The translations under genes and the position numbers were made by a program. Under the pieces are notes generated by a model, which did not search any database, was not told the DNA's origin, and worked only from the letters and a program-made list of their open reading frames with translations. This document shows positions 17,359 through 26,321 of a DNA stretch of 64,000 nt, in pieces. This stretch comes from JALYGY01 sp963800975 (GTDB taxonomy: Bacteria > Actinomycetota > Rubrobacteria > Rubrobacterales > Rubrobacteraceae): the NCBI GenBank assembly GCA_963800975.1, contig CAWDDB010000014.1, positions 248,001-312,000 of the forward strand. Reading direction: 5' to 3'. Within the stretch, counting starts at the first letter, position 1; every line of letters begins with the position of its first letter.

Positions 17359-18033
17359 TTAGTCTCGACCGGGCCGTGCGTCGCCCGTCGCGGCTTCGGC
17401 GTCCGGGTCGGGCGAGAGGTGGCCGATCTCGTTCTTGTACAGGATTTCCGCCGGGACCGTTGCGTCGGCCTGGATCTCCACCTCGGTCACGGAGCAGTTC
17501 TCCAGGCGAAAGTGTTCCTCAGGCCACTCGTCCGCCGGCCTGCCGAGCAGGCGGGCGATGATCCAGGCCAACGCCCCGCCGTGGGAGACGACGACAACCG
17601 CGCCATCGTCCCGACGGTGGTCCTGCAGGATGCGGTCCAGCTCGCCCGCGGTACGCTCCGCCAATTGCAGGCCGCTCTCGCCGCCAGGCCACGCGTATCC
17701 CACTCCTTCTTGCCTGAAGCTAGCCGCTTCCTCCGGGAACGTTTCGACCCAATCCTCGAAGCGGTACCCCGCGGCCCGGCCGACGTCCATCTCCGCGAGC
17801 CCCGCTCGCGGCACCGGGTCGAGGCCGAGCTCCGCGCCGATGGCGCTCGCCGTGTCGAGCGCGCGCGGGTAAGGGCTAGCGTAAAGGGCCACGACGTCGA
17901 CCCTGCCGGAGAGGTGGGTGGCTACCTCCCGCGCCTGGCGCCTGCCACGCTCCGTCAGGGGATCTTCCGCGCCCTGCAGCCTGCGTTGCACGTTGCCCTC
18001 GGTCTCGCCGTGGCGTACCAGCAGTAGCCTCAT
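17359..18033 (-). CDS. Histidine phosphatase family protein (phosphoglycerate mutase-like)
   Basis: A 224-residue branch-2-type histidine phosphatase. The phosphohistidine motif LLLVRHGETEGN carries the catalytic His8, flanked by Arg7. The second catalytic His is in VVVVSHGGALAW, and SPYPRALDTA holds the second Arg. It removes phosphate from a small molecule, perhaps a sugar phosphate; true mutase activity is not implied. It lies 32 bp upstream of the aldo/keto reductase, so it may be the promoter-proximal gene of that run. Confidence 0.88.
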   Translation of the reverse strand: MRLLLVRHGETEGNVQRRLQGAEDPLTERGRRQAREVATHLSGRVDVVALYASPYPRALDTASAIGAELGLDPVPRAGLAEMDVGRAAGYRFEDWVETFPEEAASFRQEGVGYAWPGGESGLQLAERTAGELDRILQDHRRDDGAVVVVSHGGALAWIIARLLGRPADEWPEEHFRLENCSVTEVEIQADATVPAEILYKNEIGHLSPDPDAEAATGDARPGRD

Positions 18034-18359
18034 GGGGGACCCGGGTGGTGATTTCGAAGCCGAGAGCGGTCGGGAGTTGGGAGGCGTGCCGCTTCGCTCC
18101 GCTTCGGGAGTTTATTGGTGGTTGCGTTTGAAGCCAAAGACACAGCCGCAACCACCAGTAATAGGGAGCCGGGAAGGGCGGATGTGACGGCCCCGCTTGC
18201 GACCCCCTGAATACGCGAGGGAAGGAGCCCATCGCGCGGAGTTTTTTTCACCCGTCTCAACACGCACGTCTCCCGAAACGCGGCGCGGGTAGCGCCTCTC
18301 CGAACTTGAACCCGTATATCGTAGCAGAGGCCTAATCGGAGTCCCGCGGTAGCTGGGCG
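18034..18359. other. Non-coding gap of 326 bp
   Basis: No convincing gene. It holds the inverted repeat listed separately and a run of seven T at 18241-18247 following GCGCGGAG, which reads as a weak terminator-like spot on the plus strand. It must also contain the promoter for the histidine phosphatase and the 3' end region of the GH1 gene. Confidence 0.5.
18116..18157. repeat. Imperfect long inverted repeat
   Basis: TGGTGGTTGCG (18116-18126) and its exact complement CGCAACCACCA (18147-18157) enclose a 20-nt loop, and flanking TTAT/GTAATA partly extends the pairing. It could be a transcript-stabilizing or terminating hairpin after the GH1 gene, or the remains of a small mobile repeat. Confidence 0.5.
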
Positions 18360-19730
18360 TCAGGCCTGCGGCCCGTTGTCCCGGATCACGCCTGCGTACC
18401 AGCGGGCGCTCGCCTTCGGGATGCGTTGCCCGGTGGCGTAGTCCACGAAGATCAGGCCGAAACGCTTGGAGTAACCTTCCGCCCACTCGAAGTTGTCCAG
18501 CAGCGACCACACCATGTAGCCGCGGAGGTCCACGCCGCGCCGCGTGGCCTCGTGGGCGGCGCGGAAGTGAGATTCGAGGTAGGAGATGCGCTCGACGTCG
18601 TTTATCTCGCCCCCGGGGTCCACGTAGTCGTAGACGGCGCGTCCGTTCTCGGTGACGTAGATCGGGACGTCCGCGTATTCTTCCTTTACGCGCACAAGCA
18701 TCTCCGTCAGGCCGTCGGGCTCGACGGGCCAGCCCATCGCGGTCTTCTCCGCCGCGTGGGGGATGACGGTCCTGGCCGCGAGGTCTGAGAAGGGCATGCG
18801 CGAATGGGTCTCGTCCGGCGCGTCGCGGACGTGGTGGCGGAAGTAGTAGTTGATGCCGAGGAAGTCCACCGAGCCGGAGATGGTCTCCAGGTCGCCGTCG
18901 CGAACGGGAGGAAGGTCTACCCCCCGCTCGCGGTAGTACGAAAACAGGTCCTCCGGGTACGCGCCGCGGAAGACGGGGTCAAGGTAGAGCCTGTTGGCCT
19001 GCCCGTCGACGCGGCGGGCCGCCTCGGCGTCGGCCTCGCGGTCGCGCGCCGGGCGCGCGGGGTGCAGGTTGAGCGTGATCCCCAGCCGGTTCTCCGCGGG
19101 GCCCGCGGAGCGCATCGCGCCCAGGGCCAGGCCGTGGCCGAGCAGGAGGTGGTGCGCCGCCGAGAGCGCCTTCGCCGGGTCGTCGTGTCCGGGGGCGTGG
19201 AGCCCGTAGCCGTATCCCAGCCAGGACGAGACCCAGGGCTCGTTCAGCGTGATCCAGAGCCCCACCGTGTCCGAGAACTCCTGGTACAAGATCCCGGCGT
19301 ACTCGGCGAACCGCTCGCTCGTCTCACGGCTCGTCCACCCGCCCTTATCCTCCAGGGCCTGCGGCAGATCCCAGTGGTAGAGAGTGAGCATCGGCTCGAT
19401 CGAGCGCCGCCTGAGCCCGTCCACGAGCCGCCGGTAGAAGTCCAGGCCCTTCTGGTTGGCGGCGCCGCTGCCGTCAGGCTGTATCCGAGGCCAGGCGACA
19501 GAGAAGCGGTAGGCCCGCATACCGAGGTCGGCCATGAGGTCGAGGTCTTCCTCGAGGCGGTGGTAGTGGTCGCAGGCCACATCTCCGGTGTCGCCGCGGT
19601 AGACCTGGCCGGGCGTGTGGGAGAAGGTGTCCCAGATCGAGGTCCCCCTGCCATCCTCGTCGACGGCGCCCTCGATCTGGTAAGAGGCCGTCGCCGCGCC
19701 CCACAAGAATCCTTCGGGGAATCGCACCAT
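18360..19730 (-). CDS. Glycoside hydrolase family 1 beta-glucosidase
   Basis: A 456-residue GH1 TIM-barrel enzyme of normal length. It begins FPEGFLWGAATASYQIEGA, the family N-terminal signature. The acid/base Glu164 lies in TLNEPWV and the nucleophile Glu361 in YVTENG. DNFEWAEGYSKRFGL near the end forms the aglycone-side pocket. No signal peptide, so it cleaves imported beta-glucosides such as cellobiose. The ATG at 19730 follows AAAGGAGCAGAC. It lies 24 bp after the isomerase stop and is the last gene of a run with isomerase, Gfo/Idh and ThuA genes upstream. Confidence 0.93.
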   Translation of the reverse strand: MVRFPEGFLWGAATASYQIEGAVDEDGRGTSIWDTFSHTPGQVYRGDTGDVACDHYHRLEEDLDLMADLGMRAYRFSVAWPRIQPDGSGAANQKGLDFYRRLVDGLRRRSIEPMLTLYHWDLPQALEDKGGWTSRETSERFAEYAGILYQEFSDTVGLWITLNEPWVSSWLGYGYGLHAPGHDDPAKALSAAHHLLLGHGLALGAMRSAGPAENRLGITLNLHPARPARDREADAEAARRVDGQANRLYLDPVFRGAYPEDLFSYYRERGVDLPPVRDGDLETISGSVDFLGINYYFRHHVRDAPDETHSRMPFSDLAARTVIPHAAEKTAMGWPVEPDGLTEMLVRVKEEYADVPIYVTENGRAVYDYVDPGGEINDVERISYLESHFRAAHEATRRGVDLRGYMVWSLLDNFEWAEGYSKRFGLIFVDYATGQRIPKASARWYAGVIRDNGPQA

Positions 19731-19754
19731 GTCTGCTCCTTTGCGACCGGCTCT

Positions 19755-20510
19755 TCAATCGGTGGCCATGCGTTCCAGGTTCTCGAGGCTCTGCCTGACG
19801 TCTTGCAGGGCGTCGCGCGGGTGGTCCTGCTCGACGATGTACCACCGCGTGCCCGCGGCGTCGGCGGCCTCGAGCAGGAGATCCCACGGCATCGTCCCCG
19901 CGCCGACCGGGGCGTCGGATCTTTCGGCGTCGCGGGCCATGTCCTTGAGGTGGACGAGGTGGACGCGTTCGGCGAAGCTGCGTAGCAGGTGCTCCGGGTC
20001 TTCGCCCGCGAAGCGCACCCAGTAGAGGTCGAGCTCCAGGCCAACGAGCCTCGGGTCGGTCTCCCGCGTGAGCACCTCCCACACCGTGACGTCACCCACC
20101 GGGGCGAACTCGAAGTCGTGGTTGTGGTAGGAGAACCGGATCCCCTCTCGCTCGCACGCCTCGCCCAGCCTGTTCAACTCGCCCGCGAAGCGCTCGACCG
20201 ATCCCCGGTCCGCGCGATGCTCCGGCGCCATTATCGGAACGACGGCGTGCGAACAGCCGAGGGTGCGCAGGTCGGCGAGAACCTTCTCCTCGTCCGACGT
20301 CCAGGCGTCGAAAGGCACGTGGGCGCCGGCAGCCCGCATTCCGAGCCCGTCGAGGACAGCGCGGAGCTCCTCCACCGGCATGCCGCCGTAGCCGGCGAAC
20401 TCGACGGCCCCGTAGCCCATCTCGGCCAGCCGGCGCAGGGTGCCAGGCATGTCTCGGGCCGTGTGCTCCCGCACGGTGTAGAGCTGGAGCGCGATCTGCT
20501 CCCGCTTCAC
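19755..20510 (-). CDS. Sugar phosphate isomerase/epimerase family protein
   Basis: A 251-residue xylose-isomerase-like TIM barrel. It begins QIALQLYTVREHTARDMPG, typical of the family often paired with Gfo/Idh/MocA enzymes. Metal and substrate residues are in FSYHNHDFEF (His, Asp), VGLELDLYWV, VHLVHLKDM and a late WYIVEQDHP (Glu). It may isomerize or epimerize a keto-sugar. The GTG at 20510 overlaps the upstream Gfo/Idh stop by 4 bp and follows GGAGGTCGC. The pairing with an oxidoreductase and a ThuA gene suggests a 3-keto-sugar route, an inference from similar clusters. Confidence 0.88.
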   Translation of the reverse strand: MKREQIALQLYTVREHTARDMPGTLRRLAEMGYGAVEFAGYGGMPVEELRAVLDGLGMRAAGAHVPFDAWTSDEEKVLADLRTLGCSHAVVPIMAPEHRADRGSVERFAGELNRLGEACEREGIRFSYHNHDFEFAPVGDVTVWEVLTRETDPRLVGLELDLYWVRFAGEDPEHLLRSFAERVHLVHLKDMARDAERSDAPVGAGTMPWDLLLEAADAAGTRWYIVEQDHPRDALQDVRQSLENLERMATD

Positions 20511-21616
20511 GCGACCTCCTCCCAGAATCGGTTATCGACAGGCAGCACGGCGGGCCGTTCGAAGGAACTGCCCACCTCGACATAGCTACCCTCCTTCGAG
20601 GAGTCCAGGAAAGCGTGCATGACCTCGAGCACGTGGTAGCCGAGCTCGCCGCTCGCCCGGTGCGGCTCGCCCGAGCGCAAGGCGCGGGCCAGATCCACGA
20701 GGCCGATGCCGCGGCTGTTTTGGGTGTGGTTGTGGGTCAGGGTCACATCGTTCCATCCCTCCCGGCCGGCGCGCAACAGGAGCGCCGGTCCGCCGAACGT
20801 GTTCGGGTCCGGCAGCCGCAGCGAGCCCTCGCTGCCATAGATCTCGATGCCTGGCACCCTGTCCGTCCACACGTCGAAGCTCGTGACGATGGTGCCCACG
20901 CAGCCGTTCTCGAAGTCCATCACCCCTGCGACGTGGGTCGGGGTGTTGACCTCGATCTTCTGACCCCGCTTCGGCTCGCTGTAGATCGTCCTCTCCGGGA
21001 ACGTCACCCTGGCGGTTCCGGCGACGCGCCGCACGGGTCCCACGAGCGTCGCCAGCGCGGTGAGGTAGTAGGGTCCCATGTCGAACATCGGTCCGGCGCC
21101 GTGCTGGTAGAAGAAATCCGGGTCCGGGTGCCAGTCCTCGGGGCCGTGGTTGAGCAGCGTGGCCGTGGCGGCGACCGGCTCGCCGATGGCGCCCTCGTCG
21201 ATGAGCCTTCGGCAGGTCTGCAGACCACCCCCGAGGAAGGTGTCGGGGGCGCAGCCGATCCTGAGGCCGCGCCCTCCGGCCTCACCGAGCATCCGGCTGG
21301 CGTCATCTAGCTCGATCGCGAGCGGCTTCTCCGTGTGGACGTTCTTGCCCTCCCTGAGGGCCGCCAGGGATACCGTCGCGTGCGCCTGCGGAACAGTCAG
21401 GTTCAGCACGACCTCGACGTCCTCGTCATCGAGCAGGTCGGCGACGCTCCCGGCCCGCGGAACGCCGTGGCGTGCCGCCTTCTCCCGCGCCCGGTTCTCG
21501 TCCAGGTCGGCGCAGGCGACGACCACAACGTCGTCAGAGGCGCCGCAGTTTTGCAGGTAGACGTCGCTGATCTTGCCGCAACCGATCACGCCGATCCTGA
21601 CCGCGGTGTCGTCCAT
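20507..21616 (-). CDS. Gfo/Idh/MocA-family oxidoreductase
   Basis: A 369-residue NAD(P)-dependent sugar oxidoreductase. The nucleotide site reads RIGVIGCGKISDVYLQNC and the EKP motif VHTEKPLAIEL. The C-terminal domain includes DFFYQHGAGPMFDMGPYYL, a signature of the branch acting on glycoside or keto-sugar substrates. The ATG at 21616 follows AGAAGGAG; an earlier in-frame codon at 21643 lacks this. It lies 11 bp after the ThuA gene and overlaps the isomerase gene, so the three are one translational unit. Confidence 0.9.
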   Translation of the reverse strand: MDDTAVRIGVIGCGKISDVYLQNCGASDDVVVVACADLDENRAREKAARHGVPRAGSVADLLDDEDVEVVLNLTVPQAHATVSLAALREGKNVHTEKPLAIELDDASRMLGEAGGRGLRIGCAPDTFLGGGLQTCRRLIDEGAIGEPVAATATLLNHGPEDWHPDPDFFYQHGAGPMFDMGPYYLTALATLVGPVRRVAGTARVTFPERTIYSEPKRGQKIEVNTPTHVAGVMDFENGCVGTIVTSFDVWTDRVPGIEIYGSEGSLRLPDPNTFGGPALLLRAGREGWNDVTLTHNHTQNSRGIGLVDLARALRSGEPHRASGELGYHVLEVMHAFLDSSKEGSYVEVGSSFERPAVLPVDNRFWEEVA

Positions 21617-21627
21617 AGAATCTCCTT

Positions 21628-22272
21628 CTAGCGGCTCGCCCACAGCATGCCGCGCTGCAAGATCTCCCTGGCCTCGGGCACGTCGAAGTCGGCGGCGACA
21701 TGGCCGAGCGAGGAGTAGAACACCCTGCCCTCACCCCACCGCTTCTTCCACACCACAGGCACAATTGCGCCGGCTATCCAGGGCGCGTGCTCGCCCGAGA
21801 ACGTCGTGGTGGCGAGCACCTGGTTGATGGGATCCACGTGCATGTAGTACTGCTCCGAACGCATCCAGAAGTCGTCGATGCCGGCCGTGATCGGGTCCTC
21901 ATGATCCACTACGTTGACCTCGTAGTCGATGATCCCTCCTGGGTGGGCCACCCACTGGCCGCCGACCATGAACTGGTACTCGACGTTGTCGCGGAACGAG
22001 TCGGCCATGGTGCCGTGCCAGCCAGCCGCTCCAACACCACTCCTGACCGCGTTCAGAAGGCCAGCCTCCTGCTCGTCCGAGATCTCCCCCATCGTCCAGG
22101 TAGGCACGACCAGGTCGAGCGACCGCATCTTCTCCTCGTCCAGGTAGGAGTCGAGGTTGTCGGAGATCTCGACCTCGTAACCTTGCGCAAGCAAGAAATC
22201 CGCGAATATGGCCGCGCTCTGCTCTGGCTCGTGCCTCTCCCACCCGCCGCAGACGAACAGCGCCGACTTCAC
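21628..22272 (-). CDS. ThuA-domain protein
   Basis: A 214-residue ThuA-family protein with the class I amidotransferase-like fold. It begins KSALFVCGGWERHEPEQSA, then GVGAAGWHGTMADSFR at the nucleophile-elbow position, WVAHPGGIIDYEVNV, and ends with GRVFYSSLGHVAADF. The last motif is the family C-terminal signature. The GTG at 22272 follows GAGGACGCGGC. It precedes Gfo/Idh, isomerase and GH1 genes in one minus-strand run. In known systems ThuA works with Gfo/Idh-type partners on keto-sugars, and the same pairing here supports that role. The reaction is unproven. Confidence 0.85.
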   Translation of the reverse strand: MKSALFVCGGWERHEPEQSAAIFADFLLAQGYEVEISDNLDSYLDEEKMRSLDLVVPTWTMGEISDEQEAGLLNAVRSGVGAAGWHGTMADSFRDNVEYQFMVGGQWVAHPGGIIDYEVNVVDHEDPITAGIDDFWMRSEQYYMHVDPINQVLATTTFSGEHAPWIAGAIVPVVWKKRWGEGRVFYSSLGHVAADFDVPEAREILQRGMLWASR

Positions 22273-22338
22273 GCCGCGTCCTCGTCTTCTGTCTCGTAGC
22301 AGACCATAACGCGCAAAGCGTCCAACTAGCCGCCCCTC

Positions 22339-23381
22339 CTATCTTCCGGCTCCCCCGTCCGCATCCAACAGCTCGGCGACGTCAACCACCTCGCCACCCT
22401 CGATGGACGCGACGAGGCCGAGCACCGCCGCCAGGGTGTGGATATTGTCGGCTGCGGAGGTCTCGGGCTCTTTGCCGCTGTTCACGGCGTCGCGCATGGC
22501 CTGCAAGACGGCGGCCCGTTCCAGGTAAGGGAGCCGAGGCTGCTCGACACGTCGCGGCGTCTCTCCCCACGACTCGAAAAGGATCTCACCGGCGTTCCTA
22601 TCTTCCTTCGGTCCGGCCCAGGTCAGGCGCCCGGCTTCGCCCACGATCTCCCACTCGCCGTTCCAGGAGGTCTCCTGCTGGTCGCGGTGCACCCAGTCGC
22701 CGTCGTAGAGCACGGGCGTACCGTCCGTGAGGTCCATCAGGGCCGTGACCGTGGGATCGTGCGCGAAGGGGCTGTCGGGCGCGGGCCAGGAGCGGGCGTA
22801 GACCCGGCCGACGTCGAGTCCGGTCAACGCCCGCAGGAGGTCGAGGTGGTGAACGGCCATGTCCAGCGCGTAGGGGTGACGCATGGCGTAACGGAAGTCC
22901 TCCGGCGGGAAGAGGCCTCGCGTGTCGCGGCGGCAGCTTATCCTGACGCCGACCAGCGCGCCAAGCTCGCCCTCGGCCACAAGCCGCTGCGCCGCCCGGA
23001 ACGGCGCGTTGAAGCGGTAGTTCTGGCTGACCATCAGAATACGCCCGGCCCGCCTCGCGGACTCCAGCAGCGAGCGACGCGCCCGAGAGGGTGGTATCAA
23101 GTGGCTTCTCGACCAGCACGTGCTTGCCGGCCTCGAGCGCCTGCTCGGCCACCCCGTGGTGCGTCCCCGGTGGCGTGACGACGAGCACCCCCTCGCACCT
23201 GGTCCGGTCCAGCGCCTCATCAAGCGTGCCGTAGACGGCTCAACCCCACTTCCCCCTCGAAGAAGCGGAGGGCTTCGGCGGATGGATCCACGACGGCAGC
23301 CAGCTCGATACCCTCGGTTTCCCGCGCCACGCCGACCCAACTCCGGCCCCAGGTGCCGAGACCGACCTGGATCAGCCGCAT
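22339..23381 (-). pseudogene. Gfo/Idh/MocA-family oxidoreductase with two frame lesions
   Basis: One oxidoreductase gene of about 347 residues split over all three frames. Segment 1 (ATG at 23381) gives MRLIQVGLGTWGRSWVGVA. Segment 2, from about 23236, gives YGTLDEALDRT, LVVTPPGTHHGVAEQ and HVLVEKPLDTTLSG. Segment 3, from about 23080, gives RSLLESARRAGRILMVSQNYR and the full C-terminal domain (MAVHHLDLLRALTG) to 22339. The switches at about 23237 and 23082 each have +1 sign. They match loss of one CG from a CGCG run, or one inserted base. All family motifs are present, so the gene is probably intact in the cell if these are consensus errors. Confidence 0.75.
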
Positions 23382-23394
23382 GTCGTCATTGTCC

Positions 23395-23581
23395 TCACGC
23401 TTCTTCCAGAACCACCACGCTCCTGGCGTCCAGGGCACGCTTCTCGACGCGACCCTCGTTCGCGAGTACGTCCCTGGCAGAGTCGGCGGCGCACGACCTC
23501 GACGCCAAGCGAGACCTGGAGCAGCGGTCCCACGCCGGCCTCGCGTATCAGATTGCCCCCCGCCGACAACCAGCCTTCCAA
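23395..23581 (-). CDS. Possible small hypothetical gene, one frame lesion
   Basis: About 62 codons directly ahead of the Gfo/Idh gene. A TTG at 23581 follows AAAGGAAAAC and reads LEGWLSAGGNLIREAGVGPL, then LQVSLGVEVV. After a +1 lesion near 23490 it continues AADSARDVLANEGRVEKRAL to a TGA at 23395. The composition looks protein-like and the end meets the start of the next gene 14 bp away. I do not recognise it. It could be a remnant of a larger gene. Confidence 0.3.
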
Positions 23582-23600
23582 GTTTTCCTTTCCGGTCCCG

Positions 23601-23629
23601 AGCCTAACAAGAGCCCGCATGCCGGTCAA
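23601..23629 (-). promoter_or_regulatory. Candidate promoter for the 22.3-23.6 kb unit
   Basis: On the minus strand TTGACC (23629-23624) and TAGGCT (23606-23601) are spaced 17 bp, with TGT before the -10 forming an extended -10. It lies between the GH4 gene end and the small ORF. Eye-based prediction. Confidence 0.3.
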
Positions 23630-23663
23630 TTGTCAAGCGCGGCGAAGCGAGGGAGCCAGCGGG

Positions 23664-24960
23664 CTATGCTCGGCGCACCCCCTCTGGCAGGGCATCGCCG
23701 TGCGCCTCGATAAGCTCATCCACAACCGCCGAGATCTCGTCCAGGGAGAGGACGCTCGAGGCGTGCCGGTCGAGCATCGCCGCGTGGTAGACGTGCTCCC
23801 GCTTGCCTTCGAGGGCCGCGCGGACCGTGAGGTTCTGTACCGCCACGTGCGGGGCGCACGTCGCGGCCAGCTGCGGCGGAAGATCTCCGACGTGGCAGGG
23901 ACGCAGGCCCGTGTCGTCAGCCAGCACCGGGACTTCCACGCAGCATCCCTCGCTCAGGTTTGTGATAAGGCCGGTGTTCCTCACGTTCCCGTAGATCGCC
24001 CGCGCCTCTCCGGTGGCGCGGGAGTGGATGATCAGGGACCCGTACTCGACGCTGCGCTGCAGCGGGAAATCCTCGCCCGCCAGCAGCTTGCGGCGGGTCT
24101 CGGCGTACGCCTCGAGGTTCGACGCGCTGCGGCGAACGTACTCGTCGACAGGCACGTCGAAGCGGGCGATCAGGTCGTCGTCTCGCATGAAGTAGGGGGT
24201 GTACTCGGCGTTGTGCTCGCTCGACTCGGTGACGAAGTAGCCGAAGCGCCGCATCAGCTCGAAGCGCACCTTGTCCCTGGCGTATACCTCGGGGTCGTGC
24301 ATCGCCTCGAACAGGCGAGGGTAGGCGTCCGCGCCGTCCACCTCGAGGCGGGTCATCCAGGCCACGTGGTTGATCCCGGCGCACTCGTAGAGGAGCCCCT
24401 CGTGCGGCACCCCGATGTACGAGGAGATCTCGTGCGCCGTGTACGGCACGCTGTGACACAGCCCCACGCTCTGCCACCTCGGGGTGGGCCGTGTACAGTG
24501 CCTCCATCAAGATGCCCATGGGGTTGGTGTAGTTGAGCAACGTGGCGTGCGGACAAAGCTCCCGCATTTCGGTGGCGAGGTCGAGGACGAAGGGGATGGT
24601 TCTGAGGCCCCGAAAGATGCCGCCGATCCCCATCGAATCCGCTATGGTCTGCTTCAGGCCGTGCTTGCGCGGTATGTCGAAGTCCAGGAGCGTTGCCTCG
24701 TGCATCCCGATCTGGACCATGTTGATGACGAAGTCCGCCCCTTCGAGCGCGGCCCTCCGGTCGAGGTGCTCTTCGACCCTGACCCCGGCCTCGAGCTGAT
24801 CCGAGGTCCAGCGGGCCATCATGCCCGCGGTCTCGAGGCGCTCGGCGTCTATATCGTGGAGCGAGATCGTTAGCCCGCGCAACTCGGGAAACGTGAGGGT
24901 GTCGGTGAGCAGGTTCTTGGTAAAGACGACGCTGCCGGCGCCCACGAACGCTACCTTGAT
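23664..24960 (-). pseudogene. Glycoside hydrolase family 4 alpha-galactosidase-type enzyme, copy 1, frame broken
   Basis: A GH4 enzyme of about 431 residues using NAD and a divalent metal. The first part reads VAFVGAGSVVFTKNLLTDTL (NAD site) through TNPMGILMEALYTAHPE. After a switch at about 24475 it continues GLCHSVPYTAHE, carrying the metal Cys, and YECAGINHVAWM, carrying the metal His, to 23664. Copy 2 (30606-32003) shows that one extra G causes the switch. The start is odd: the codon 6 nt after a strong AGGGAGG is ATC (24960-24958), and no ATG/GTG/TTG in that frame fits. Copy 2 has ATG there. Substrate is likely an alpha-galactoside or glucuronide. Upstream on the strand is only a PhyH fragment. 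Confidence 0.8.
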
Positions 24961-25080
24961 CTCACACCTCCCTGGGTTACTCCTGGAACCATAACACCCG
25001 ACGACCCTGCTCGGTCGCCGAGCTACTCTAAGGGCCACGGTGGCAAACGCTCCCAGGACGCGCCATACGGCGGCTCCCGG

Positions 25081-25400
25081 CTAGCAGGTTCGGCCGGCAA
25101 GCGCGGCCGAACCGTGGCCGATCGGGGAATCCCCGATCCAGCGTTTGTCCACAGGGTCGGATGCGCGCTGGTAGCGCAAGTCTGAAGAAAGCCGGATGCG
25201 GTTCGAGCGATTGTCCAGGCTCGCGTGGATGGTGTAGGTGCTGAACGTCAACAGATCGCCAGCCTGGAACTCGGTAGTTAGCCAGCGGCCCCCCAACCGT
25301 TCGCGCAGCTCCACCGGATCGTCGGAGAGGCTCCCGTCCCACCGCCGCCCGTACATGTCGGGATAGTTCTTCGCGTGCTCCTCCTCGCCCGGCCCGTCAG
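25081..25400 (-). pseudogene. Phytanoyl-CoA dioxygenase (PhyH) family, C-terminal remnant
   Basis: About 100 codons encoding only the end of a PhyH-like non-heme iron oxygenase: NYPDMYGRRWDG, AGDLLTFSTYTIHASLDN and IRLSSDLRYQ. The distal metal His and the 2-oxoglutarate-binding Arg are present, but the HxD motif and the whole N-terminal half are missing. The coding signal begins within about 30 bp of the SDR stop with no start codon or ribosome site. I infer a deletion that joined the two genes. Not expected to be active. Confidence 0.65.
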
Positions 25401-25427
25401 CGGTGGCGGAGCACCGTGGGTCCAACC

Positions 25428-26200
25428 CTAATCCATGGGATAGAGGCTGCAGCCGCCGTCGACGAGAAGCACGGATCCGGTCATGTAGCCGGCCATTTCG
25501 GAGCACAGGTAGAGGAAGGCGTGGGCAACCGTCTCGGGGGGCTGCATGTAGCCCAGCGGTATGGCCTTCTCGGCCCTGGCGCGGTAGTCGGGCTCGGTAT
25601 CCCACTGGCGCTTTGCCATGCCAACGGCGACGATCCCTGGGGCAACCGCATTCGCCCTGATCCCGCGCGGCGCCAGCTCCCGCGCGAACCCGCGCATCAT
25701 GGCCTTCAGACCGGCCTTGCTGATAGTGTAGGGGGTGATCCCAGGCCAGGGTACATCCTGTACCCAGGAGGTGGTGAAGATGAGGTGCCCTGACACGCCC
25801 CGTTCTGTCAGCGTTGGGCGGCGGCTTGGGCCACGACGAAGGCGGAACGCAGGTTCAGGTCGATCAGCGAGTCGAATCCCTCTACCGGGTACCGGTCTAC
25901 GGGATGAGATTCCATCATGCCGGCGTGGCAGCAGACCACGTCGGGGAGACCAACGTCCCGCACCACCCTTTCGAACAGGTCCTCCACCACCTCCGGCTGT
26001 GTGGCGTCAGCCCCGAAATAGTCGACGTCGAGTTTTCCGGCCTTATCGAGTGACCGTGCCGCCTCTTCTTCGGGCAAGACGTCGTTGATCGCCACCGAGG
26101 CACCGTGCTGGGCCAGGGTTCGCGCGATGACCTGCCCTATCGCGCCACAACCCCCGGTTATCAGGATCTTTTTTCCGCCCAGATCGAGGAGATCGCTCAC
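25428..26200 (-). pseudogene. SDR-family oxidoreductase, frame broken in the middle
   Basis: A classical short-chain dehydrogenase of about 257 residues. The first part starts with GTG at 26200 after GGGAGGTGGAG and gives KKILITGGCGAIGQVIARTL and DVVCCHAG. The second part gives SGHLIFTTSWVQDVPWP, the catalytic Tyr/Lys in TPYTISKAGLKAM, and the C-terminus GYMTGSVLLVDGGCSLYP. The first part hits TGA at about 25808 after AQAAAQR. Adding one C restores AAQRLTERGVSGHLIF. It probably oxidizes or reduces a sugar or polyol. It overlaps the end of a permease remnant upstream. Confidence 0.75.
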
Positions 26201-26321
26201 CCTCCACCTCCCAGCCCGCTGTCGCGCCTGCCACGGGAGCTTCCCGTCGTCGGCGTCGTTCGCAACCCCTTGACAGCCCCGCGATGATGCTCTGGATAAC
26301 ATAGCGCTGGAAGGTGATCAC
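26197..26321 (-). pseudogene. MalG-type permease, C-terminal remnant
   Basis: About 40 codons: VITFQRYVIQSIIAG followed, after a one-base shift in a GGGG run, by AVKGLRTTP to a stop at 26197. QRYVIQSIIAGAVKG is the typical last segment of a MalG/UgpE permease. Nothing upstream resembles the rest of a permease, so this is the 3' scar of a lost importer operon whose downstream SDR survives. The SDR start codon overlaps its end. Confidence 0.6.

Noticed and set aside
25081..25605. A complete short dioxygenase gene
   Set aside because: The upstream part overlaps the SDR in another frame with no homology, and the HxD motif is absent.
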